NCBI GenBank assembly: GCA_028820215.1 | Contig: JAPPKD010000160.1 | Location: 106,635-170,634 of the forward strand | DNA length: 64,000 nt | Source of the DNA: Spirochaetaceae bacterium | GTDB taxonomy: Bacteria; Spirochaetota; Spirochaetia; SZUA-6; Bin103 | Direction of reading: 5' to 3' | In this document: positions 43,031 through 52,897 of the stretch, in pieces | How positions within the stretch are numbered: position 1 is the stretch's first letter | Layout: each line of letters begins with the position of its first letter | Translations under genes and position numbers: made by a program | The notes under the pieces: generated by a model | What the model was told of the DNA's origin: nothing | Database searches by the model: none | The model's input: only the letters and a program-made list of their open reading frames with translations

Positions 43031-44637
43031 AGGCCGCCGCGGCGCAGATCGTCCATCGCCAGCGAGCACGCGCGGGCGGTCACCGCCATCATCGTCAGCG
43101 TCGGGCTCTGCCAGCCGGAGCTGGGCCAGCACGCGCCGTCGGTGACCAGCACGTTGGGCAGGCCCCAGCAGCGGTTGCGCGCGTCGACCACCGACGCTGC
43201 GGGATCACTGCCCATACGGGCTCCGCCTACCTCGTGCACGAAGGCGCCCGGCGGCGGCTCGAGCCAGAACCGCTCCAGCCGCGCCGGCAGCCCCAGCAGG
43301 CCGGGCAGGCGGGCCAGCGACCCGAAGCGCCGCACCGTGCGCCCGCCGGCGGCGTCCATCATCTCCTCGACCGCCGTGCCCATGGCGGCGTGCATGGCCC
43401 GGTCGTTGTCGCCCCACGCGCAGCTTATGTGCACGCCGCGCAATCCGTCGGCGCAGCGCTCGCCGTTCAGATCCACCCGGTTGTCGGCCCGCGGAAGCAT
43501 CTCCCCCTGCGCGACCACCAGCCCGAGCGCCGGCCGGCCGCGGCGCCCGGCGTAGCCGCGCCGCTGGATGATCCCCCACAGTCCGTAGCCGCGCAGAAAC
43601 CGCTCCACCCCCACGCCGTCGAGGTTCTGAAACCTCGGCACCAGGAACGAGTCCGCTCCCGTGAACGGCGCCGGCGGATCGTACGGCACGCCGTCCATCT
43701 CGACCGCCGTCCCCACGATCACGTGGTCCATCAGGTAGCGGCCCAGGCAGTCCGACTCGCACACCGGCAGCTCGGGGTGTTCCATGCGGCTGGCCAGCAG
43801 AATGCGAACCGTCTCGATCGTCGAGGCGCACAGGACGATCAGGCGGGCACGCGCCGCGTGTGCCGCGCCCGTGGCGGCGTCCACGAACATCACCCCGCCG
43901 GCGCGGCCCGCGCGGCCACCGGGGATCAGGTGGCTGACCGCCGCGCCGGTGCGCACCTGCAGGCGGCCGGTGGCCCGCGCGGCGGCGATGCTGGTGCCAA
44001 CGCTGTTCAGGCGCGGCTCACGGCCGCCGTGACGCTGCAGCGCCAGCCCGCGCGAAGGGATCAGCCGCCGGTCGGGCCAGGCGGCCGCCACGCCGTCGCG
44101 CAGGCGGCGCTCCGCCCGCGTCAGCGGCCGCGCGCCCACGTAGCGCCCGTCCGGGAGCTGCGGCAGGCCCTCCCGTGTGCCGTGGATGCGCAGGAAGCGC
44201 TCGATCCGGTCGTAGTGCGGGGCCAGGTCGCGGTAGCGGATCGGCCAGCGCGCCCCGTCGCCGTCGCGCTCGGGGGCCTGCAGCTCGTAGTCCGACAGGC
44301 GCAGCGTCACCCCGCCCCAGAGGAGCGTCCGTCCGCCGAGCTGCCGGCCGCGGATCCAGACGAACGGCCGGTCCGGCGGCGTGGAGTAGCCCTGCTCCTT
44401 GTCCTTCACGAACAGGTTGGGATCCTTGATCCAGTACTCGCTGTGCAGCTCCTGCACGGTCTGCGCGCCGCGCGCGTGACGCCACAGGCGCGTCGCCCAC
44501 GCCCGGCCGGCTCGCGCCGGCTTCCGCTCCGGCCCCGCTTCCAGCAGCAGCACGCGCAGTCCGGCCTCGCTGAGTTCCTTGGCCGCCCAGCCGCCGGACG
44601 CGCCGGAGCCCACCACGATCGCGTCGGCATCGTTCAT
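43027..44637 (-). CDS. GMC-family FAD-dependent oxidoreductase
   Basis: A 536-residue glucose-methanol-choline-type oxidoreductase. FAD binding is at AIVVGSGASGGWAAKELSEAG near the N terminus; LGGRTLLWGGVTLR marks the covalent-FAD/active-site region and CWPSSGWQSPTLTMMA the C-terminal family end. HEVGGARMGSDP is conserved too. It oxidises an alcohol, likely on a sugar. ATG 44637 overlaps the aldo/keto reductase stop (ATGA) and its own stop overlaps the GT1 start. No twin-arginine signal is seen, so it is cytoplasmic. Confidence 0.85.
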   Translation of the reverse strand: MNDADAIVVGSGASGGWAAKELSEAGLRVLLLEAGPERKPARAGRAWATRLWRHARGAQTVQELHSEYWIKDPNLFVKDKEQGYSTPPDRPFVWIRGRQLGGRTLLWGGVTLRLSDYELQAPERDGDGARWPIRYRDLAPHYDRIERFLRIHGTREGLPQLPDGRYVGARPLTRAERRLRDGVAAAWPDRRLIPSRGLALQRHGGREPRLNSVGTSIAAARATGRLQVRTGAAVSHLIPGGRAGRAGGVMFVDAATGAAHAARARLIVLCASTIETVRILLASRMEHPELPVCESDCLGRYLMDHVIVGTAVEMDGVPYDPPAPFTGADSFLVPRFQNLDGVGVERFLRGYGLWGIIQRRGYAGRRGRPALGLVVAQGEMLPRADNRVDLNGERCADGLRGVHISCAWGDNDRAMHAAMGTAVEEMMDAAGGRTVRRFGSLARLPGLLGLPARLERFWLEPPPGAFVHEVGGARMGSDPAASVVDARNRCWGLPNVLVTDGACWPSSGWQSPTLTMMAVTARACSLAMDDLRRGGL

Positions 44638-45596
44638 TCCGCGATCACCGATGCCTCTTCGGGGCCGTCCGTCAGCCATGCGAGCTGCCCGGGGTCGAGC
44701 GCCAGCTCCAGGGCCCTCTGCAGCTCGGCCAGCCGCTCCGGACGCTGCGTGCCCACGATCGCGTGCACGCTGCGCCCGTGCGCCAGCACCCAGGCGAGCG
44801 CCACCTGCGCCGGCGTGCAGCCGACCCCCTTCGCCAGTTCCGCCAGGCGGCCGTGGCGCGCGTCGTTGGCCGCTCCCCGGTACGCCCGGCTGCGCGCACG
44901 CCCGCCGGACGCACGCAGCCAGCCGCTGCCGAGCGGCGACCAGGCCAGGACCGCGGCGCCGGTGTCCCGGTAGGCGCGGAGCGCCGCGGCGGAGCCCGGC
45001 CCGCCGATCGACACGCAGCCCGGGTAGGGCGTCGCCACCCACTGCGGCAAGCTGAACTGCGGGCTCGAGGCGGCCGGCGGTGGCATGCCCCGGCGCAGCG
45101 CCAGCGCGCGCAGCGCCACGAACCGCTCGTGCGTCCAGTTCGACACGCCGTAGGCGCGCACGCGCCCGTCGGCGACAAAGGACCACAGCGTCTCCGCGAT
45201 CGGTTCGAGCGGTGCGCCGGGGAGGTCCCGGTGCAACAGGTAGAGGTCCAGACGATCCGTGCGCAGCCGCCGCAGCGATGCCGTGAGGTCGCGCTCAAGG
45301 TCGGCCCGGCCCAGCCGCCCGCGGCCCAGCAGTGACGGGTGGCCTCCCTTGCTGATCAGGTAGATCCGGTCGCGTACGCCGGCGTCGCGCATCCAGGAGC
45401 CGATCAGCCGCTCGCTGCCGCCGAACTGATAGATCGCGGCGGTGTCGAGCGCCCGGATGCCCAACTCGAGCGCTCGGTCCAGGAGCTCGAGCGCCGCCGC
45501 CCCGCGCATCGAGCCGGGGAGCGCCGGCCCGTTCCCGGCCAGCCGGGCGGTACCCAGGATGAGGCGCGATGGGAGCGCCGGCGGCGCCTCCGGCAC
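44634..45596 (-). CDS. Aldo/keto reductase
   Basis: A 320-residue NAD(P)H-dependent reductase. The catalytic tetrad is recognisable: D in GIRALDTAAIYQFGGSE, Y in AIYQFG, K in LISKGGH, and H in LYLLHRD. SNWTHERF and LAWSPLGSG are further family segments. The start is GTG 45596, 7 bp after the molybdopterin-subunit stop. It belongs to the five-gene operon and could reduce an aldehyde or keto sugar produced by the GMC oxidoreductase, or act in the reverse direction (inference). Confidence 0.8.
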   Translation of the reverse strand: MPEAPPALPSRLILGTARLAGNGPALPGSMRGAAALELLDRALELGIRALDTAAIYQFGGSERLIGSWMRDAGVRDRIYLISKGGHPSLLGRGRLGRADLERDLTASLRRLRTDRLDLYLLHRDLPGAPLEPIAETLWSFVADGRVRAYGVSNWTHERFVALRALALRRGMPPPAASSPQFSLPQWVATPYPGCVSIGGPGSAAALRAYRDTGAAVLAWSPLGSGWLRASGGRARSRAYRGAANDARHGRLAELAKGVGCTPAQVALAWVLAHGRSVHAIVGTQRPERLAELQRALELALDPGQLAWLTDGPEEASVIAE

Positions 45597-45603
45597 CGGC
45601 CCG

Positions 45604-47892
45604 TCAGGCAGAGGCGCCCGCGGGTCCCGCGGCCGCCTGCAGCACGCGGCTGGGGATCAGCGGCGCGGCGGTCACCCGCCGGCCGGTAGCGTGCCGGACC
45701 GCGTTGGCGATCGCCCCGGCGGTGGCGATGATCGGCGGCTCGCCCACCCCGCGCGCGCCGTGCGGGTCGTTGCCGGACGGCCGTTCCACCAGCAGCGTCT
45801 CGATCGGCGGGATGTCCTTCGCGGACGGCACCGCGTAGTCCATCAGCGTGCCGGTGAGGAGCTGGCCGTCCTCGTCGTAGACCAGCCGCTCGCAGAGCGC
45901 CCAGCCGGCTCCCTGCGCGGCGCCGCCCATCATCTGCCCGGCGACCGTCAGCGGGTTGATCGCGCGGCCCACGTCCTGGGCCATGACGATGCCGTGCACG
46001 GTGATGCGGCCGGTCTCCTCATCCACGCTCACCTCCGCCATCTGAGCGCAGAAGGCCGGCGTGCGTCCGCCCGGGGCGCTGCGTCCGTGGCCGGCGATCG
46101 GCCCGTGCAGGGCGCGCATGCCGGCCAGCTCGCCGATCGCGACCGCGGACTCCGGCACGCCCTTGACGCGCACCGCGTTGCCGGCGATCTCCAGGTCGGC
46201 GGCGTCCGCCTCGAGGTGCGCTGCCGCCACGCGGAAAAGCTGCTCCCTGGCGTCGCGGGCCGCCGCGGCCACCGCGGGCCCGACTGACCGGAGCGTCTTG
46301 CTGCCGCCGGCGTTGGACAGGTGATAGGGACCGTCGACCTGCCCCTGCCAGCGCACGCGGACCGCGTCCGGACTGACGCCGATCTCCTCGGCTACCAGGA
46401 GCACGACGCTGGTGCTGACGCCGGTCAGGTCCACGGCGTTCAGGTGCACGGTGATACCGCCGTCCTCTTCCACCGTGCAGCCGGCGTTGCTGGCATCCAC
46501 GCCTCCGAACCACGCGCCGAGCGCCACCCCGACGCCGCGCCCGGAGGCCGCCAGGCTCTTGCGCTTCTGCCAGAGCGGATGCGCGCGCAGCTTCTCCAGC
46601 ACCTCCCGCATGCCGATGTCCGGCCACTCGCTGCCGTCGGCCAGCTCATCGCCCGCCTGCGACACGTTGCGCAGGCGCAGCTCCAGCGGGTCCAGGTCGA
46701 GGGCGATCGCCAACTCGTCCATGGCGCTCTCCATCGCGAACGCCTGCTGGGTCATCCCCGGCGCGCGGTAGGCGCCGATCGACGCCTTGTGCGTCATCAC
46801 GGTGCGGCCGCGGACGTCGATGTTGGGCGCCCGGTAGATGCTGCCGCACATCATCACGCCGATGCCGGTCGGCGAGTTCGGAAAGCAGCCTCCGTCGTAG
46901 GTGAGGTCCGCCTTGACCGCGGTCAGCGAGCCGTCCTCGTCCGCGCCGAGCCGGATGCGCAGGCGCCCGCCGGCCGCCGGCTGCGCGGCCAGCAACTCCT
47001 CGCGCCGGGTCATCACGAGCTGTACCGGAGCGTCCACGGCGCGCGCGGCCGCGGTCACCAGCGGCTCGTAGAGGATGAACTTGCCGCCGAAGCCGCCGCC
47101 GACGTGCATGACCTTGGCGTCCACGTCCGCTGCGGGCACCCCCAGCAGCGCGGCCGACTCCTTCTGGACGTTGGTGGGCGCCTGCGAGGCGCTCCGCACC
47201 GTCGCGCCGCGCTCCTCACCGGGTTCGGCAATGGTGGCGTGCGGCTCCAGGTAGCTCTGGTGGACGCGGTCGATCTCGAAGGTGAGGTCGACGCTCCGGT
47301 ACGCGGAGCGTAACGCGGCGTCCGCGTCGCCGCGCTGAAAGCCGACCGGATTGGCGACGTTGGACGGCGCGGCGGGTCCGTCGGCCGCGCCGCCCACGTC
47401 GGCGCCGTGGTCGGCTGCCTCCGCGTCCTCGCCCGGCACCCCTTCCGGCCACACCAGCGGGGCGCCCGGCCGGACGGCCGCGTCCATGGTGGTGGCCGCC
47501 GGCAGCGGCTCGTAGTCGACCATCACGGCGTCGACGCCGTCCTCGGCCGCGGCCTCGGTCTCGGCGATCACCAGCGCCACCGGGTGGCCGGCGAACAGCG
47601 CGCGGTCGCGCGCCAGCAGCAGCCGGACGCGGGTCGTGGGCGTGATCTCGGGCAGGTCCGCCGCGGTCAGGACGCGCACCACGCCGGGCAGCGCGCACGC
47701 CGCCTCCGTGTCGATGGAGCGCACGCGGGCGTGCGCGTAGGGGCTGGTCACCAGGCGCATGGCAAGGGTTCGCCGGTCGATGTAGTCCGCCGTGAAGCGG
47801 AGGCGGCCGCGCACGCGCGCCTCTCCGTCGATGAGCGGCGTCGGCATGCCGACGCTCGGCGGCGCGGCCCCGGCGGCAGGTTGCGTCTTCAC
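45604..47892 (-). CDS. Xanthine dehydrogenase/aldehyde oxidase family molybdenum subunit
   Basis: A 762-residue molybdopterin-binding large subunit. Signature segments are VGGGFGGKFILYEPL, the substrate-region GAYRAPGMTQQAF, SNAGGSKTL and GARGVGEPPIIATAGAIANAV, with the catalytic Glu in VGEPP. Normally these enzymes need separate FAD and [2Fe-2S] subunits; neither is encoded on either side here, so they must come from elsewhere. GTG 47892 is the start. It is the first gene of the five-gene operon and is divergent from gap (67 bp). It probably hydroxylates a heterocycle or oxidises an aldehyde. Confidence 0.8.
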   Translation of the reverse strand: MKTQPAAGAAPPSVGMPTPLIDGEARVRGRLRFTADYIDRRTLAMRLVTSPYAHARVRSIDTEAACALPGVVRVLTAADLPEITPTTRVRLLLARDRALFAGHPVALVIAETEAAAEDGVDAVMVDYEPLPAATTMDAAVRPGAPLVWPEGVPGEDAEAADHGADVGGAADGPAAPSNVANPVGFQRGDADAALRSAYRSVDLTFEIDRVHQSYLEPHATIAEPGEERGATVRSASQAPTNVQKESAALLGVPAADVDAKVMHVGGGFGGKFILYEPLVTAAARAVDAPVQLVMTRREELLAAQPAAGGRLRIRLGADEDGSLTAVKADLTYDGGCFPNSPTGIGVMMCGSIYRAPNIDVRGRTVMTHKASIGAYRAPGMTQQAFAMESAMDELAIALDLDPLELRLRNVSQAGDELADGSEWPDIGMREVLEKLRAHPLWQKRKSLAASGRGVGVALGAWFGGVDASNAGCTVEEDGGITVHLNAVDLTGVSTSVVLLVAEEIGVSPDAVRVRWQGQVDGPYHLSNAGGSKTLRSVGPAVAAAARDAREQLFRVAAAHLEADAADLEIAGNAVRVKGVPESAVAIGELAGMRALHGPIAGHGRSAPGGRTPAFCAQMAEVSVDEETGRITVHGIVMAQDVGRAINPLTVAGQMMGGAAQGAGWALCERLVYDEDGQLLTGTLMDYAVPSAKDIPPIETLLVERPSGNDPHGARGVGEPPIIATAGAIANAVRHATGRRVTAAPLIPSRVLQAAAGPAGASA

Positions 47893-47959
47893 GGCGCCGA
47901 TTCTACCGCGCTCCGCCAGCGAAGACACAGGGGAGGCACTACGGGTATGGTCCGGCGCG

Positions 47960-48988
<1,029 letters not shown>

Positions 48989-48996
48989 CCGCTCGG

Positions 48997-49110
48997 AGCT
49001 TCCTCCCGGATCGTGCGCTGCTGGATCTCCGCCAGGATCGGATCCAGCGAGGAGTCCTCGGTCGAGTAGACCGCGTCGAGCTGCTCCGTAACGCGGTCCT
49101 TCCGTGTCAC
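48997..49110 (-). pseudogene. Fragment of an antitoxin C terminus
   Basis: About 38 codons read VTRKDRVTEQLDAVYSTED then SSLDPILAEIQQRTIREE, very like the C-terminal tail of MazE/RHH-type antitoxins (usually ending in a short acidic-W tail). No N-terminal DNA-binding part is present upstream, and the frame reads on into the antisense of gap. It appears to be a truncated relic next to the intact VapBC module. Confidence 0.4.
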
Positions 49111-49117
49111 AGGTGTT

Positions 49118-49516
49118 CTACGCGCTCGTCTCACGGTAGGACTCAACCTCGAGTTCGGGTACACGCTGGAAGTGCGCGAGGTTGCCGGTTACCAGCGGGA
49201 TTCCGGCGTCGAGGGCCGTCGCGGCGATGAGCACGTCGAAGTCCCCGATCATCTGACCCTCAGCGCGAAGTCGCCGTCGCAGGCGGCTACCGCGACGCGC
49301 GATCCGGTCAGTGACCGGGAGTTTCGTATACGCCTCCAGGAGCGCTTCGCCGTCGCGCGGATGCTCGTATCCCTCCAGAAACTCCAACAGCGAGACCGTC
49401 GAGATCGCGAACGACGTGGCGCCATGCTCACGCAGATACGTTGTCGCGGGCCCGGTCTCTCCAGCCGCCCACTCACGCTGCCGATCGATGAGGAAGTCGG
49501 TGTCGACGAGCTTCAC
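49118..49516 (-). CDS. vapC: VapC toxin (PIN-domain ribonuclease)
   Basis: A 132-residue PIN-domain protein. Acidic active-site residues are visible in VDTDFLID (D5/D7), SLLEFLEG and GDFDVLIAATAL, and GIPLVTGNLAHFQRV is the usual C-terminal strand. VapC toxins cleave tRNA or rRNA when freed from VapB. GTG 49516 overlaps the vapB stop by four bases (GTGA), which decides the start over ATG 49531. The module appears intact. Confidence 0.85.
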   Translation of the reverse strand: MKLVDTDFLIDRQREWAAGETGPATTYLREHGATSFAISTVSLLEFLEGYEHPRDGEALLEAYTKLPVTDRIARRGSRLRRRLRAEGQMIGDFDVLIAATALDAGIPLVTGNLAHFQRVPELEVESYRETSA

Positions 49517-49767
49517 GCGCGGCTGCCCCACCGCGACGGCGTCGTCGTCCTCGCCTTCTCGACGCCGGATGACCAGTACTCCACGGCCTCCAGGTCGGCC
49601 GGGCGTACGGTCAGTTCGCCCATCGATGCCAGGATCGTCTTCCCGGTGGAGTCGCTCGGACCGAAACGAGCCCGCCGGACCGTGGCCGAGAACGACTCGC
49701 CCGGGCGCTTGGCGGCTTTCAGTCTCTCGTAGGCGTCGAGCTCAAGCGAGATGGTCTTGGTAGCCAT
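49513..49767 (-). CDS. vapB: VapB antitoxin (DUF217-like)
   Basis: An 84-residue antitoxin whose N terminus MATKTISLELDAYERLKAAK, followed by PGESFSATVRR, matches the VapB family common in archaea and some bacteria. The C-terminal half binds the toxin. ATG 49767 begins inside an inverted repeat that probably acts as the operator. It is coupled to vapC by GTGA. Confidence 0.85.
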   Translation of the reverse strand: MATKTISLELDAYERLKAAKRPGESFSATVRRARFGPSDSTGKTILASMGELTVRPADLEAVEYWSSGVEKARTTTPSRWGSRA

Positions 49768-49792
49768 GCACGAAACAGTACACGAACGTGCA
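49767..49792 (-). promoter_or_regulatory. Inverted repeat at the vapBC start
   Basis: TGCACG (49767-49772) and CGTGCA (49787-49792) form 6-bp arms with a 14-bp spacer, beginning at the vapB start codon. VapBC complexes commonly autorepress through such palindromes. Promoter hexamers are not clear. Confidence 0.5.
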
Positions 49793-49831
49793 ACAACCGC
49801 CCAGCCAACGTCGGATGGCAATACGTTGACG

Positions 49832-50683
49832 CTAACTGACCGCGCGCCGGTAGAGGCGCACGGCCAGCGGCGCGGCGGCTGCGACGATGGCGAGCGCCCA
49901 GATCAGCGCCGCGGTGACCTCGCCGGCGACCGTCTGAGTGGGCGCCAGTGCCCCCTCCCCCAGGATCAGGCCGCGCACGGCGTTGGCCGTGCGGGTCACC
50001 GGCTGATGGTCGGCGAACACGCGCAGCCAGTCCGGCAGCGTGCCGGTCGGCACGAACACGGAGCTTGCGAACACCATCGGAAAGATCGGAATCATGGCCG
50101 CCGGCTGCGCCGCCTCAGCGTTCTTGACCGCGAGACCGATGCAGGCCATCACCCACGACAGGGCGAAGCCGAAGATCATCGCCACCAGCAGCCCGCCGGC
50201 CACCGGCACCACCGAGGTCTGCGCCCGGAAGCCGAGCGCGTAGCCCAGCCCGAGCACCAGGGCGAGCACGAAGACGTTACGCACCAGGTCGGCCACCGTG
50301 CGGCCGGCCAGCACCGCGGAGCGCGCCATCGGCAGCGACCGGAAACGGTCGATCACGCCCTTGTTGAGGTCTTCGATCAGTCCCATCGCCGTCTGGGTGG
50401 AGCCGAACACGGCCATCTGCAGCAGCACCCCCGGCAGCAGCCAGTTGAGGTAGTCGCCGCCGGCCGCGGCCGGGATCGAGCGTCCCACCGCACCGCCGAA
50501 CACATAGTTGAACAGGACCAGGAACATCACCGGCTGCACGGTCGCGAACAGCAGGAGCTGCGGCATGCGCACGACGCGCCGCAGGTTGCGCCGCATGATC
50601 ACCGCGGTGTCCTTGACCGCGTGTCCCGGCGAGACGCGGGTACGCCCGCGCGGCGGCGCCGCGCTCACCGCCGTACCGCTCAC
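49832..50683 (-). CDS. ABC-2 type transporter permease (DrrB-like)
   Basis: A 283-residue inner-membrane permease with about six spans. RNLRRVVRMPQLLLFATVQPVMFLVLFNYVFGG is the typical first elbow and span, and FADHQPVTRTANAVRGL near the end is characteristic of DrrB-like drug or lipid exporters. GTG 50683 overlaps the ATPase stop by four bases. With the preceding ATPase it forms a two-gene exporter. The cargo is unknown. Confidence 0.85.
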   Translation of the reverse strand: MSGTAVSAAPPRGRTRVSPGHAVKDTAVIMRRNLRRVVRMPQLLLFATVQPVMFLVLFNYVFGGAVGRSIPAAAGGDYLNWLLPGVLLQMAVFGSTQTAMGLIEDLNKGVIDRFRSLPMARSAVLAGRTVADLVRNVFVLALVLGLGYALGFRAQTSVVPVAGGLLVAMIFGFALSWVMACIGLAVKNAEAAQPAAMIPIFPMVFASSVFVPTGTLPDWLRVFADHQPVTRTANAVRGLILGEGALAPTQTVAGEVTAALIWALAIVAAAAPLAVRLYRRAVS

Positions 50684-51675
50684 GCGCGCCTCCTGCGGCG
50701 GCCGGGGAAGCCGCCGCGCCGGCCGGCCGGCATCCCGTCCGCGGCGCCGTTGCCCTCGGACGTGGCGCCATGGCCGGTGAGCGCGATGAACACGTCGTCC
50801 AGCGTCGGACGGCGCAGGCCGATGTCGGTCGGATCGATGCCCGCCGCGTCGAGCCTGCGGATCGCGTCCGCCAGCGACCGCGAGCCTGCGGGGGCGGGCA
50901 GGGTGATGATCCCGCCGGTGCCGCCGTCCGCGTCCAGGGCCGCGCGCGTCGCTTCCCGGTCCGCTTCGGGCACCTCCACCTGGATCACCGCGCCGCCGAG
51001 ACGGTCCTTCAACTCGTTGCCCGTGCCCTCGCTGATGAGCCTGCCCTCGTGAATGACGCCGATGCGGCCGGCGAGCTGGTCGGCCTCGTCCAGATACTGC
51101 GTGGTCAGGAGCACGGTGGTGCCGGAGCTGACCAGGTCACGGATCAGGTCCCAGACCTCGAGGCGGCTGCGCGGATCGATGCCGGTGGTCGGTTCGTCCA
51201 GAAACAGCACATCGGGCCGGCCCACCAGCGACGCGGCCAAGTCCAGGCGCCGCTTCATGCCGCCGGAATACGTGCGCACCAGCCGGTCGGCGTCGGTCGC
51301 CAGCGAGATCCGCTCCAGCACCTCCGCGCCGCGTTCGCGCGCGACGCGAGCGCTCAGGTTGTACAGTCGGCCTACTATCTCGACCGCCTCGCGGCCGGTC
51401 AGGTACTCGTCCACCGCCGCGAACTGGCCGGCCAGGCCGATGCGGGCGCGGACCGCGACCGGATCGCGCACGACGTCGATGCCGGCGACCGTGGCCGAGC
51501 CGCCGTCGGGCTTGAGCAGCGTGGCCAGCACGCGGATCAGCGTGGTCTTGCCGGCGCCGTTCGGCCCCAGCAGGGCGTAGATGATGCCGGGCTCGATCTC
51601 CAGGCTGACGCCGGCCAGCGCCTCGATGGCGCCGAACCGCTTCTCGATCCGGTCGGCGCGCACGATCGACTCCAT
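50680..51675 (-). CDS. ABC transporter ATPase (DrrA-like)
   Basis: A 331-residue ATPase. Walker A is LLGPNGAGKTT, Q-loop AGQFAAVDEYLTG, signature YSGGMKRRLDLAASL, Walker B VLFLDEPTTGID and the switch His region LLTTQYLDEADQ. The C-terminal ~100 residues after the nucleotide-binding domain match the DrrA/daunorubicin-resistance extension, with an arginine-rich low-complexity end. ATG 51675 is used. It is coupled to the permease gene. Confidence 0.9.
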   Translation of the reverse strand: MESIVRADRIEKRFGAIEALAGVSLEIEPGIIYALLGPNGAGKTTLIRVLATLLKPDGGSATVAGIDVVRDPVAVRARIGLAGQFAAVDEYLTGREAVEIVGRLYNLSARVARERGAEVLERISLATDADRLVRTYSGGMKRRLDLAASLVGRPDVLFLDEPTTGIDPRSRLEVWDLIRDLVSSGTTVLLTTQYLDEADQLAGRIGVIHEGRLISEGTGNELKDRLGGAVIQVEVPEADREATRAALDADGGTGGIITLPAPAGSRSLADAIRRLDAAGIDPTDIGLRRPTLDDVFIALTGHGATSEGNGAADGMPAGRRGGFPGRRRRRA

Positions 51676-51742
51676 CGGATGACCCCGCGCCCAATCTATG
51701 GACGGCGAGTCGCGGCAGGCAATCGGCCGCTGCCGGCGTCGT

Positions 51743-52897
51743 TCAGTGGTGGAAGAGGCGGACGCCGGTCTTGACCATGGCGATGCCATGCTCCCGGCAC
51801 GCCTCTTCGACCGCGCCGTCGAAGGCCGAGCCGCCGGGCTGGGCGATGTAGCGCACGCCGAAGCCGCCCGCCACGTCGGCGTTGTCCCGGTTCGGGAAGA
51901 AGCCGTCCGAGCAGAGGCCGATCGCCGGGAAGCCGGCGATCCAGCGCCGCTCCTCGTCCGCGGGGATCGGCTCCGGTCGCTCCTCCAGGTGGGCCGCCAG
52001 CGCCTGCCCGTCCGGGCCGGCCAGGCCGCGCTCCACGTAGCAGGCGATGGCCGTGTCGCGGTCCGGGCGGCGAACGCCGCGACGGAAGCGCAGCCCCAGG
52101 GCCCGCGGGTGCTGGCGCAGCAGCCAGGTGCGCGCCTTGCCGATCGCCAGCCGCGTGCAGTGGATGCGCGACTGCTGGCCGGCGGCCACGCCGATGGTCT
52201 GCCCGCGCGCGCACAGGCAGACGGAGTTGGACTGCGTGTACTTCAACGTGATCAGGCCGACGGTCAGGTCGCGCACCACCGCCGCGGGCACCCCGGCGGC
52301 GGCCAGCGTCTCCGCGTCGAAGGCGCGGTCGTCGCGCGCCTGCTGGAGGGTCACGCCGAACACGGTGCGCCGCTCGAGCTCCGGCGGCCGGTAGTCGGCG
52401 TCGATCTCCAGCACGGGGTAGCCGCCCCCCTTCTTGGCCGAGAGCAGCTCCAGCGCGGCCGGCTGGTAGCCGGGGGCGATGATGCCGTCGGAGACCTCCG
52501 GCCGGATCAGGCGCGCCGTGGCCACGTCCACGGGGTCGCTAAGCGCGATCCAGTCGCCATAGGAGGAAACCCGGTCCGTGCCGCGGGCGCGCGCGTAGGC
52601 GGTCGCCTGCGCGGAGAGCTCGCCCCGCGCGAAACAGGCGGCGCGCTCGGCGTCCGACAGCGGCACCGCCACCGCGGCGCCGGCCGGACTCACGTGCTTG
52701 AATGACGCTGCCGCCGCCAGCCCGGTGGCCTCACGCAGCTCGCGCACGAGCTGCCACGCGTTCAGGGCGTCCAGCAGGTTGATGTAGCCGGGCGCGCCGT
52801 TCAGCACCGCGAACGGCAGTCGGCCGCCCTCCAGCGACGCGCGCGCGCCCGCCTGGTGCGGGTTGGTGCCGTAGCGCAGCACCAGGCCGTCAGCCAC
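51743..52897 (-). CDS. Stand-alone AICAR transformylase (PurH C-terminal type)
   Basis: A 384-residue protein matching only the AICAR-formyltransferase domain of PurH: LRYGTNPHQAGA near the start, catalytic-type K67-H68 in SFKHVSPAG, and LKYTQSNSVCLC, then GVAAGQQSRIHCTRLA. The IMP cyclohydrolase domain of normal PurH is absent. Start GTG 52897 overlaps the MFS gene by 8 bp. It should formylate AICAR in purine synthesis; cyclisation must be done by another protein. Confidence 0.8.
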   Translation of the reverse strand: MADGLVLRYGTNPHQAGARASLEGGRLPFAVLNGAPGYINLLDALNAWQLVRELREATGLAAAASFKHVSPAGAAVAVPLSDAERAACFARGELSAQATAYARARGTDRVSSYGDWIALSDPVDVATARLIRPEVSDGIIAPGYQPAALELLSAKKGGGYPVLEIDADYRPPELERRTVFGVTLQQARDDRAFDAETLAAAGVPAAVVRDLTVGLITLKYTQSNSVCLCARGQTIGVAAGQQSRIHCTRLAIGKARTWLLRQHPRALGLRFRRGVRRPDRDTAIACYVERGLAGPDGQALAAHLEERPEPIPADEERRWIAGFPAIGLCSDGFFPNRDNADVAGGFGVRYIAQPGGSAFDGAVEEACREHGIAMVKTGVRLFHH

